From Spirosoma lacussanchae (GTDB lineage Bacteria; Bacteroidota; Bacteroidia; Cytophagales; Spirosomataceae), in NCBI RefSeq assembly GCF_005870035.1, contig NZ_SWJG01000002.1:62001-126000 (forward strand): a DNA stretch of 64,000 nucleotides, written 5' to 3'. The notes beneath the pieces were generated by a model that did not search any database, had not been told where the DNA came from, and saw only the letters and a list, made by a program, of their open reading frames with translations. The translations under genes and the position numbers were made by a program. Shown in pieces: positions 49,933 to 57,924 of the stretch (its first letter is position 1; each line of letters begins with the position of its first letter).

Positions 49933-52900
49933 TTAGAATTTGAGATTTACGCCGACTGTGAGTTGCCGGATAGGTGGGTTGTTCAGGTTAACCGCAATCT
50001 GGCGCTCCGGCGTGGCCCGATCGGCTCCCTGTGCGCTCAGCGTTGACTGGCCCGTAGCGTAGCTGTTTCCTTCCGGATCGATAGCCAGGTTGTCGCGTAC
50101 TAAAGGCGAATACAGGATGAGCGGGTTGGTTGCGTTAACGTAAAGCCGGGCCGAACTGGCGCCCACCTTCTTGAGCAACTGGCTGGTGAAGGTATAGCCC
50201 AGGTTAATACTTCTGATCTTAACGAATGATCCGTCATAATAGCCCAGCGTTGATCCAAACCAGGCTACGGCCTGGCCCGCGTCAGGAGCCGGGAAGGCGT
50301 TGGTTGGGTTGGTATCCGTCCAGTAGTCAGTTTTTACCTGGTTTACGCGGCCCTGGTTGAAGAAGGCGAACCCGCCCGAACCCGTCGAGTTACCCGTCAG
50401 ATACGGAACGACTACTTTCATACCCATCCGGGCAAAGGTGACGATCGACGCGTCGAAGTTCTTGAAGGTGAACCGGTTCGTAATGCCGCCTTCCCACTTG
50501 GGCTGGAAGTTGCCCAGAATCTGCCGGTCGGCCGGGTCGATGCGGTTATCACCGTTTATGTCTTCAACCCTGATCTGTCCAGGAAACTGCACCGGCGTAG
50601 TTTGCCGGGCCAGCGCGCCACTTTCCTGATCGGCCGTCTGCCAGATGCCAATCTTCTTGTAATCATAAATGACGGAAAGAGGCTGTCCTACAAACCAGCC
50701 GGCACCAATATTTGACAGTTCGGTTGGCTTGGTGAGCTGGGTGATTTTTTCCCGGTTGAAGAAGTAAATCACATCGGCACTCCAGTTGAATCCGCCGGGC
50801 TTTCTGAAAATATCAAACGTCAGCGATGTTTCTAAACCCCGACCTTCTGTGCGGCCCAGGTTCTGCAGGGTCGATCCGGCCCCGTTGCTGGGTGGCAGCG
50901 GAACAGACAGCAGGATGTCTTTGGTTTTCTGGAGATACCAGTCAACCGTACCGGTGATCCGGTTATTCAGGAAGCCAAAGTCAATCCCGATGTCGACCTG
51001 CGATGTCGACTGCCAGCCCAGGTTGGTGGCGGGCAGGCTGGTAACGGTATAGGCCAGCTGCTGACCGGCCGTACCCAGGCCGAAGTTATAGTAGCCTGCC
51101 GATAAGGCGCCCAGGGTAGCATAAGCGCCTACGTTCCGGTTACCGGAGATACCCCAGCCACCGCGTAGCTTCAGGTTCGAGATGGCAGGAACGCTTTTCA
51201 TGAAGCCCTCTTCGATCACGTTCCAGCCCGCGCCAATGGCCGGGTAGTTGAAGTACCGGTTAGCAGGCGACAGGGTCGATGATCCGTCGCGACGCAGGGT
51301 CAGGGTTAACAGGTAGCGGTCGTTGTAGCTGTAGTTGGCCCGACCCATGTACGAGATCAACCCGGTTTCGGAGAACGAGTTGCCAAAATCGGAGTTGGCC
51401 ACGGGCTGCCCCGACGCCAGCGAGAAGTTAGACGTTTTGATGTAATCGGCTGGTACCCCCGTTACCGTAAACCGGCTTCCCAGCGAGTGGTTTTTGGTGA
51501 TTTCGTACAGACCCGTTACGCCCAGTTTGTGCTTACCAAAGGTTTTATCGTAATACAGCAGATGCTGAATGTTGATATCCCAGAACTCAGTGTTGCTGAT
51601 CTCGGCGTTGGACGACGACTGAACCTGAGCCTGATTGAAATAGGTAAGCGGGCCATTGTAGCCATTGTAGTTAGACTGGCTAAAGTTCAGACCGGCATTG
51701 AACCGGTACCGCAGACCGGGCAGGATGTTCACCTCCCCATACAGACTATTAAACGTTCTCAACGACCGGGTCCGTCCCAGATAGGCGTCTCTTTTCGTGA
51801 TGATCGTCAGCGGATTTATATTAGCCGCATCGATAGACCCTTCCGAAGGGAAGAGGTTTACGGTTCCATCCGCATTATAGGGAGAGGCCAGCGGAGTTAG
51901 CCGAACCAAACCACCCGGTACACCACCTCCACCCGGTGTATTGGTGTAGGTAAGTGTATTAAGGGTATTCAAACCAATCTTGATGCTTTTTCCAAGCCGC
52001 TGATCGATGGTAGCCCGGATGGTATAGCGTTCGAATTTCTGGCTGGGAATAATACCCGTCTCGTTAAAATAACCGAGGCCCAGAGAGTACTGGGTGTTTT
52101 CAGTACCGCCCTGCATCCCCAGCTGGTGGTTGGTGTTGAAGCCGGGCTTGTAAATCAAATCCTGCCAGTCGGTCGAAACGCCGGCCGCCAGCGCTTCCTG
52201 CTCCTTGATTGTCAGCGGGTAGGCCGTGGTTCCCGGAGCGGTGCGGTTATATTTGGTCGCGTCGCTCTTGAATTGAGCGTACTCCTGTCCATTCATGACG
52301 TTGTATTTGTCCATGATGGTCGTTACGCCGTGGTAGCCGTCGTAGGTGAAAACCGGTTTCCCGATTTTACCCCGCTTGGTGGTGATCAGGATAACCCCGC
52401 CCGCGCCCCGCGATCCGTAAATGGCGGTAGCCGATGCATCTTTCAGGATTTCGAGGTTGGCAATGTCGTCGGGGTTGATATCGTTCAGCCCGCCATACGG
52501 TATCCCGTCGACCACGACCAGCGGACCATCGAGTCCATCGCCATTCGAGGTGGTCAGCGTCCGGTTACCCCGGATACGAATAGAACCCTGGCTACCGGGC
52601 GTGGAGCCGTTGCTGACAATCGTTACCCCGGCGGCCCGGCCTTTCAGCTGGTTAACCAGGTTAGGAGCCGGTACTTCACGTAGGGTAGCTTCATTGACCG
52701 AAACAACGGAGCCCGTAACGTCGCGTTTGCGCTGCGTACCGTAGCCGACGACTACCACTTCATCCAGCGTTTTGTTATCAGGCGCCATCGTAACGTTAAT
52801 GGCGCTCTGTGAGCCAACGGTAACCTCCCGGGCGGTGAAGCCCACCAGCGAGAATACCAGCACGGCGTTGGCATCCGGAACGGCCAGCCGGTAATTACCA

Positions 52901-53424
52901 CGTTCGTCGGTGGTAGTGCCGCGCGTTGTCGATTTGATCTGGATGTTGACGCCGGGCAGTCCTTCGCCTTTTTCGTCAACAACCCGGCCCGTGATCTGTA
53001 TATCCTGACTGGTTTCCATCGAGGATTCGCGGGGGGCGTTCTGGGGAAGAACGGGGGCGGTCGCGATTCGCTTGATAACGATCTGCTGACCGGCAACTTC
53101 ATAACTTAAATTGAGTGGAGTCAGCAAGCGGTTCAGTACCTGCTGGAGCTGTTCATTTTTGGCCTGGTAGCTCAGTTTTCGTTTCGACTGAATCACTTCC
53201 CGACTGAACAGAAACTGGATTTTTGTCTGTTCCTGAATCCGCCGGATTACCTCTTCCACATCCTGGTTCTGGATGCTCAGGGTAACGCGCCGGTTCAGAA
53301 TCTCCTGTGCCTTGCCTTTAACCGCGAAGCTTATGTTGACAATATTGAGCGCCAGCAGAATTTGCAGGCTCGAAACTTTCATTAGCCTGACCCAACCCTG
53401 GCGGCTGTTCAACCAGTTATGCAT
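49933..53424 (-). CDS. SusC/RagA family TonB-dependent transporter with STN signalling domain
   Basis: The 1163-residue outer-membrane transporter has a signal peptide and an N-terminal STN (secretin/TonB short) domain at about residues 45-120 (RRVTLSIQNQDVEEVIRRIQ). A carboxypeptidase-D-like regulatory domain follows at about 148-225 (ITGRVVDEKGEGLPGVNI), then the plug (VVVVGYGTQRKRDVTGSVVS, PLVVVDGIPYGGL, ASATAIYGSRGAGGVILITT) and a barrel ending in QLTVGVNLKF. The STN domain couples transport to the FecR/sigma pair directly upstream. It imports xylan oligosaccharides with SusD. Confidence 0.96.
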   Translation of the reverse strand: MHNWLNSRQGWVRLMKVSSLQILLALNIVNISFAVKGKAQEILNRRVTLSIQNQDVEEVIRRIQEQTKIQFLFSREVIQSKRKLSYQAKNEQLQQVLNRLLTPLNLSYEVAGQQIVIKRIATAPVLPQNAPRESSMETSQDIQITGRVVDEKGEGLPGVNIQIKSTTRGTTTDERGNYRLAVPDANAVLVFSLVGFTAREVTVGSQSAINVTMAPDNKTLDEVVVVGYGTQRKRDVTGSVVSVNEATLREVPAPNLVNQLKGRAAGVTIVSNGSTPGSQGSIRIRGNRTLTTSNGDGLDGPLVVVDGIPYGGLNDINPDDIANLEILKDASATAIYGSRGAGGVILITTKRGKIGKPVFTYDGYHGVTTIMDKYNVMNGQEYAQFKSDATKYNRTAPGTTAYPLTIKEQEALAAGVSTDWQDLIYKPGFNTNHQLGMQGGTENTQYSLGLGYFNETGIIPSQKFERYTIRATIDQRLGKSIKIGLNTLNTLTYTNTPGGGGVPGGLVRLTPLASPYNADGTVNLFPSEGSIDAANINPLTIITKRDAYLGRTRSLRTFNSLYGEVNILPGLRYRFNAGLNFSQSNYNGYNGPLTYFNQAQVQSSSNAEISNTEFWDINIQHLLYYDKTFGKHKLGVTGLYEITKNHSLGSRFTVTGVPADYIKTSNFSLASGQPVANSDFGNSFSETGLISYMGRANYSYNDRYLLTLTLRRDGSSTLSPANRYFNYPAIGAGWNVIEEGFMKSVPAISNLKLRGGWGISGNRNVGAYATLGALSAGYYNFGLGTAGQQLAYTVTSLPATNLGWQSTSQVDIGIDFGFLNNRITGTVDWYLQKTKDILLSVPLPPSNGAGSTLQNLGRTEGRGLETSLTFDIFRKPGGFNWSADVIYFFNREKITQLTKPTELSNIGAGWFVGQPLSVIYDYKKIGIWQTADQESGALARQTTPVQFPGQIRVEDINGDNRIDPADRQILGNFQPKWEGGITNRFTFKNFDASIVTFARMGMKVVVPYLTGNSTGSGGFAFFNQGRVNQVKTDYWTDTNPTNAFPAPDAGQAVAWFGSTLGYYDGSFVKIRSINLGYTFTSQLLKKVGASSARLYVNATNPLILYSPLVRDNLAIDPEGNSYATGQSTLSAQGADRATPERQIAVNLNNPPIRQLTVGVNLKF

Positions 53425-53478
53425 GTTTTTGTGCTTTTAAAGTTGTTGCATGAGATGAAAATGCCCTGGAAGGCGTTG

Positions 53479-53501
53479 AAATGTGTCTTTTTTACACATT
53501 T
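53479..53501. promoter_or_regulatory. Hairpin in the susC leader region
   Basis: AAATGTGT and ACACATTT are perfect 8-bp arms around a 7-nt loop, about 55 nt upstream of the susC ATG. No T-run follows on the minus strand. It may be a leader element or an operator. No TAnnTTTG box is seen in 53425-53600, which would suit use of the dedicated ECF sigma factor. Confidence 0.4.
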
Positions 53502-53600
53502 ACGGGCAGGCAAGTGGAAGTGTCTGAATACCACCACCCTGCAAGGTGATAGATAGATTTATTGCATTGGTTTTGGGCTAATTAATGGTGAATGAATTAC

Positions 53601-54671
53601 TCATTTACAACCGCGACTATGGATGATTACCAGGTTGTCCGTCACGTCGAAGGTAGATTCAGTGGCCAGGCACAGAAGTCGTATTTTCTCCAGAAAGGGT
53701 ACGTCGTTGAGCTGCCCCGTAAACGTACAGTTACTAAGCGCAGCCCGGTCGTACTGAATAGGCATGTTATAGCTCTCTTCGAGCCGGTTCAGAATCTCAT
53801 GCACCGGGGTGTACTCGAAGGTAAATTGCTGTTTAAGGATGCGGTCTGTATTGTCGGCCAACAGCGTTTCGTGCTTTACAAAATGCTCATGGTTGGTTTT
53901 GAGGTTAGCCTCTTCGTTGGCGGTGAGCAGGATCGTTTCGGTAGGCGTGGAGGTAGATGTGACGGTCACCCGGCCGGTTTTTACCTTTACAAAGGAGGCC
54001 GCCCCCGGCCTGAAAGCACGCACCTGAAAGCTGGTTCCCAGTACTTTGGTGGTTAAATTAGGCGCATAGACGATAAAAGGTTTTGCCGGATTTTTGGTAA
54101 CCTCGAAGAAGCCCTCTCCCTGCAGGTACACTTCCCGCACCGAACCGCTGTTCTGTTTGCGGTAGCGCAGCTGGCTACCCGTAGATAGCAATACCGACGA
54201 GCTGTCGGGCAAAATCACGACCAGCGCCTGACCGGTCGAGTTCTTCACCAGTTTCCAGGCGTCCTGTTTCGGGGCCTGTTTGGACGGGGTATTGGCTACC
54301 GACAGCGGATCGAAAAGGGGGAAGCCGAGTTGCCACCAGCCGATCAGGCCGGCCACCGTAGCCGCGGCCACCCACCGGCCCCACTGCCAGTTGCCAAACG
54401 GCCGGATCGTGGGCGTTGCGGGAGGCAGTTGCTGAATCACCCGCTCCACGCGGTCTTTTACGGCTTTGTCGGAAATAGCAGGCTGTGTGCCCTGCAAAAC
54501 CAGAAAGGTAGCCACGGCCTGCTCATAGACTTCCTGGCGATCAGGATGTTCGGCCAGCCAGATTTTCCAGCGAAGCTGATCCTCGGGTCGTCTTTCCCGC
54601 ATCCAGACGCGAAAGTCCTCGCTCTGCAAAAAGTCGTCTACGGTTATCAGGTTCTGGGTTGGCAGGCTCAT
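53601..54671 (-). CDS. FecR family anti-sigma factor
   Basis: The 356-residue inner-membrane protein has a cytoplasmic N-terminus (FRVWMRERRPEDQLRWKIWL), one transmembrane helix near residues 103-122 (WGRWVAAATVAGLIGWWQLG), a periplasmic FecR domain (about 140-240, YAPNLTTKVLGTSFQVRAFR) and a DUF4974 domain at the end (about 275-350, VHEILNRLEESYNMPIQYDR). It would hold the ECF sigma factor inactive until the STN-SusC signals ligand. It lies 57 nt downstream of the sigma gene and 176 nt upstream of susC. Confidence 0.95.
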   Translation of the reverse strand: MSLPTQNLITVDDFLQSEDFRVWMRERRPEDQLRWKIWLAEHPDRQEVYEQAVATFLVLQGTQPAISDKAVKDRVERVIQQLPPATPTIRPFGNWQWGRWVAAATVAGLIGWWQLGFPLFDPLSVANTPSKQAPKQDAWKLVKNSTGQALVVILPDSSSVLLSTGSQLRYRKQNSGSVREVYLQGEGFFEVTKNPAKPFIVYAPNLTTKVLGTSFQVRAFRPGAASFVKVKTGRVTVTSTSTPTETILLTANEEANLKTNHEHFVKHETLLADNTDRILKQQFTFEYTPVHEILNRLEESYNMPIQYDRAALSNCTFTGQLNDVPFLEKIRLLCLATESTFDVTDNLVIIHSRGCK

Positions 54672-54728
54672 TGAACTATTCTACTATATTCCTTGATAGT
54701 ACGAAGAGTTCGGCCGCTCATACCCTTC

Positions 54729-55325
54729 TCAAAGCAAATTTTTTTGAAAAAAAATCCAACAAATCAGAAGGGCGTGTACGAGCCAGCGTTTTCGGAGTTT
54801 GCCAAGCGCTTTTTGGAGAAGATTGGAAACCGACTGCCGGTTTACCTGCATGACCTCAGCAATTTCGGGTACCGATAAATTTTCGTAGAAGCGAAGGTAG
54901 AGCACCTCGCGCTCCCGCGCCGGGAGCAGGTCCAGCTGGTTTTGAACACGTTTGGTCAGCAGGTTCAATGATTCCTGATGAATCAGCAATGACTCTGAAT
55001 CGGCCTCTTCTGCTACAGACGTATCCCAGTCCAGTTCTTCGTACGATATCCGTTTCTGGGTTCTGATATGCTGGATGATATGATTGCGGAGTGCTTTAAG
55101 CAGATAATGTTTGACCGACTCGGTATTGCCGATTTGCAGACGGTTTTGCCAAAGTTGTAAGAAAAGCTCCTGTATGCAGTCTTCAACAACGACCTCATCG
55201 ACCATGAACTTGAGCCCATAGTGTCTCAGCACGCGATAGTAGCGCTCGGCTAGTCTACCTAATGCCAGCCTATCGCCTTCACGATATAATTGCCACAAGT
55301 CTTTGTCGTCGGTATTGGCTAGCAT
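54729..55325 (-). CDS. ECF RNA polymerase sigma factor
   Basis: The 198-residue sigma factor has region 2 (LGRLAERYYRVLRHYGLKFM with VVEDCIQELFLQLWQNR) and region 4 (LDLLPAREREVLYLRFYENL, then VPEIAEVMQVNRQSVSNLLQ). The C-terminus has an extra hydrophobic tail (LVHALLICWIFFQ), as in many Bacteroidota ECF factors paired with FecR. It should switch on transcription of the first transport locus. It is the first gene of the minus-strand block. Confidence 0.95.
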   Translation of the reverse strand: MLANTDDKDLWQLYREGDRLALGRLAERYYRVLRHYGLKFMVDEVVVEDCIQELFLQLWQNRLQIGNTESVKHYLLKALRNHIIQHIRTQKRISYEELDWDTSVAEEADSESLLIHQESLNLLTKRVQNQLDLLPAREREVLYLRFYENLSVPEIAEVMQVNRQSVSNLLQKALGKLRKRWLVHALLICWIFFQKNLL

Positions 55326-56108
55326 GAATGTTTAGAGATCCCTTACGCCAACTGAACGGGTAAATTTCCCGCTTTCAGTTGTATGATGAAAATTGAGTTG
55401 TACTGTACAGGTTCAGTTCGTGCTTCCAGTTGGTTTATGTATCTGCCTGTCCGTACAAACGGGTCAGGTGGGCCGAGTTGGTTAAGTATGTGGGTTTGGA
55501 GACGGAACCTGCCTTTCATGTACTCTGTATCGGTTGTTTCGTAGCAATCGAGACAGACAAGAACAGTGACCTTAACTGGCTCTGTTTACCTGTTATTGAG
55601 TGTGGAGGCAAATTCCGCAAATACAAAGTAAAAGTATTTTTATATCATTATTAAGTATAAGATTATCCGGATAGCGAGGTTTTTCAACATACGATATGGA
55701 ATCTTAATAACAAGTTTATTTCATATATATGCTTCCGTACCAGATGTTGATTCGGTATCTGGTTGGTAAATGCCTAGTTATGTTTAGGTTAGCCACTGTA
55801 GCCAGGTCATTGAAGGAGACTAGGTCTGTACGGTGGGCTATACAAACGAAGCTACTATTTTCTGTACTGTGCCCGGCCTATGTTAACCAACTGCTCCAAA
55901 AAGGTCTAACTACTGCCTGGCGGTCGGGCAATACGCTACATGAAGACCTATAGTTGCTTCGGTTGCATGATAGGACGTAGTCATTCCTGCCGTAAAGAGA
56001 ATTTGTCCAAATTTTTCTGGAAAAAATTAGAAATTAGCTACGTAGTTCCAGCGGCTTTTTTGTCTTATAGTTAGGTGGCCGAAAAACTAACTTAATCATA
56101 GCTAACTT
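55326..56108. other. AT-rich intergenic region between two divergent sigma-factor genes
   Basis: The 783-nt gap holds no gene I can support. The two short reading frames inside (about 74 codons each) show no recognisable protein features. The stretch 55600-55740 is markedly richer in A and T than its surroundings and contains the palindrome TATCCGGATA (55664-55673). No TAnnTTTG box of good quality was found on either strand. It should carry the control regions of both loci. Confidence 0.6.
55349..55381 (-). promoter_or_regulatory. Hairpin in the leader of the minus-strand sigma gene
   Basis: CAACTGAA-AG-CGGG and CCCG-TTCAGTTG pair over 12 bp with a 2-nt bulge and a 7-nt loop. It ends 23 nt upstream of the ATG at 55325. 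No T-run is present, so it may act on translation or as a protein-binding site. Confidence 0.45.
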
Positions 56109-56801
56109 ATGGAGACAGTTGCTCCTTTGACGCTCTCAACCAGTGCTTTTCAAAGACCTTTCAATATAGTTAGTGACCTGACCGCCAACGAAACCCCGGA
56201 TGAGTTAGTGAAACATCCCGTTGATACGGAGCTGTTTATCCGGAAGGTGTTCGAGACTGATCCGAAAAAGGGCTGCGAACTGCTTTTTCGGCATTATTAC
56301 CGGCCCATGTGCACCCACGCCAGCCGGTTCGTTTATTCTAAAGAGGTAGCCGAGGATCTGGTTGCCGATGTATTTTATACGTTCTGGGACACCCAGGCCT
56401 ACCTATCGGTGCGTCAGTCGTACCGGGCCTATCTGTTTCGGTCTGTCCGGAATCGATCGTACAACTACCTGGCCAACGAGCATAAAAAACTTTGTTCGCT
56501 TGAGTCGGCCGAGAAGCAGGAGGCCCCCCTGGGTGATCTGCCCGAGTCGATCATGCGGTACGAGGAACTCTACCACCGCATTGATAAGATGGTGGCTGAG
56601 CTGCCCCCGCAATGTCGCAAGGTGTTTATCATGTTCCGGTTCGAAAGCCGGAAAGCGAAAGATATCGCCCAGGAGCTGAAGCTGTCGGTGCGTACCGTTG
56701 AGGTATACATTGCCAAGGCGCTGTCAACGCTGCGGTCGGGGCTAAAAGACCAGTGGCTGGTTGTTGCCCTGATCACCTGGCTGGAAAGCTGGCTGTGCTG
56801 A
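56109..56801 (+). CDS. ECF RNA polymerase sigma factor
   Basis: The 230-residue sigma factor has region 2 (CELLFRHYYRPMCTHASRFV, then EVAEDLVADVFYTFWDTQ), a linker, and region 4 (VAELPPQCRKVFIMFRFESR, then AKDIAQELKLSVRTVEVYIA). The N-terminal about 45 residues before region 2 are longer than usual, so a later start is possible. It heads the second, plus-strand locus and precedes a FecR gene by 73 nt. It probably answers to the STN-SusC encoded downstream. Confidence 0.94.
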   Translation: METVAPLTLSTSAFQRPFNIVSDLTANETPDELVKHPVDTELFIRKVFETDPKKGCELLFRHYYRPMCTHASRFVYSKEVAEDLVADVFYTFWDTQAYLSVRQSYRAYLFRSVRNRSYNYLANEHKKLCSLESAEKQEAPLGDLPESIMRYEELYHRIDKMVAELPPQCRKVFIMFRFESRKAKDIAQELKLSVRTVEVYIAKALSTLRSGLKDQWLVVALITWLESWLC

Positions 56802-56874
56802 TAAATTTATTGGCGGGTACAGTACGTAGTTTTTCCAGGCAATTTGTCCACATATTCAGATAGAGATTCAACAT

Positions 56875-57897
56875 ATGCTTCCGGCTATAGACAAACAACT
56901 TCTTTTCGACCACTTCGCTGATAAGACGACGCCCCTGCAGAAACGGCAGATCGAAGAGTGGCTGGGCAGCGAAGCAAACAGGGAGCAATTCTATGCCTGG
57001 TTGTCAGAATGGGAACAGCAGAATGCCTCGTATCTGCCAGCACTTGAGGAACCGTTGCAACGATTTGTCGACCACATGAACAGGGTGCCATCCGGGTCGG
57101 CCGATGTTGATGCCGGCAAGCTCAGGCCGCTTGAGGGCGTGGCGCAACGGCGGGGGGCAAGGTCGCCCTGGGGGTGGCTGGCTGCCGCATCCGTACTGGT
57201 TGGCGGGCTTTTTTTAGGCTGGCAGTATCAGGAAACGATCTTATACAAAACATACCAGACGGTATATGGCGAAACGAAACCGGTGCTGCTGTCAGACGGG
57301 AGCCGGGTTTTCTTACAGGCTAATTCGCTGCTGCGCGTGCCCCGATTCGGGTTTAGCGAACGAAGCCGGGAGGTATGGCTGAAAGGTGAAGCTGGTTTTG
57401 TCGTTACCCATACCGACAATAACCTGAAGTTCCAGGTTAAGACCGATAAGAGCTTCGACGTAGTTGTTCACGGCACGGAGTTTACCGTAAATACCCGCTC
57501 GTACCGCGCCAATGTCATGCTGCGGAAAGGCAAAGTTCAGGTCAACTGCAATCTGGGAAAAACGCAGAATCAGATTTTTCTCAAACCTGGCGACCTCGTA
57601 TCGCTTGAGCAGCCGAACCGACCGCAGATTCAGCACCAGATCAAACCGCAGGTGTACGAACAGTGGAAAGAGCGCCGGTTCGTTTTTGATAATATGAGTT
57701 TACAGGCGTTTGGGCAGCTATTGACCGAAAATTACGGACTGTCGGTAACCATATCTGACAGTGCGATTGCCCAGCGAACGCTGGTAGGCTCGTTCCGGGC
57801 CGATAATGTCGATGAATTGCTGGAGCTCGTTGCCGAAATCTTTGATCTTAAAGTCACCCGCGACGGGAATACAGTGCGTTTGAGTGAAGTCGATTAA
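56875..57897 (+). CDS. FecR family anti-sigma factor
   Basis: The 340-residue membrane protein has an N-terminal cytoplasmic part (DHFADKTTPLQKRQIEEWLG), a transmembrane helix near residues 98-118 (WGWLAAASVLVGGLFLGWQY), a FecR domain (about 125-225, VLLSDGSRVFLQANSLLRVP and FDVVVHGTEFTVNTRSYRAN) and a DUF4974 domain (about 265-335, FDNMSLQAFGQLLTENYGLS). It pairs with the preceding sigma factor. The susC start follows 27 nt after its stop. Confidence 0.95.
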   Translation: MLPAIDKQLLFDHFADKTTPLQKRQIEEWLGSEANREQFYAWLSEWEQQNASYLPALEEPLQRFVDHMNRVPSGSADVDAGKLRPLEGVAQRRGARSPWGWLAAASVLVGGLFLGWQYQETILYKTYQTVYGETKPVLLSDGSRVFLQANSLLRVPRFGFSERSREVWLKGEAGFVVTHTDNNLKFQVKTDKSFDVVVHGTEFTVNTRSYRANVMLRKGKVQVNCNLGKTQNQIFLKPGDLVSLEQPNRPQIQHQIKPQVYEQWKERRFVFDNMSLQAFGQLLTENYGLSVTISDSAIAQRTLVGSFRADNVDELLELVAEIFDLKVTRDGNTVRLSEVD

Positions 57898-57924
57898 TTA
57901 ATCCTTTCTAAGCCCTATTCATTC

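Noticed and set aside
41314..53508. 15-nt identity ACACATTTACGGGCA at about 41314 and 53494
   Set aside because: One copy is coding DNA of the VOC gene start. A single 15-nt match is expected by chance in 64 kb.
55430..55953. Two frames of about 74 codons in the divergent intergenic region
   Set aside because: No start-site signals, no family resemblance and a composition unlike neighbouring genes.
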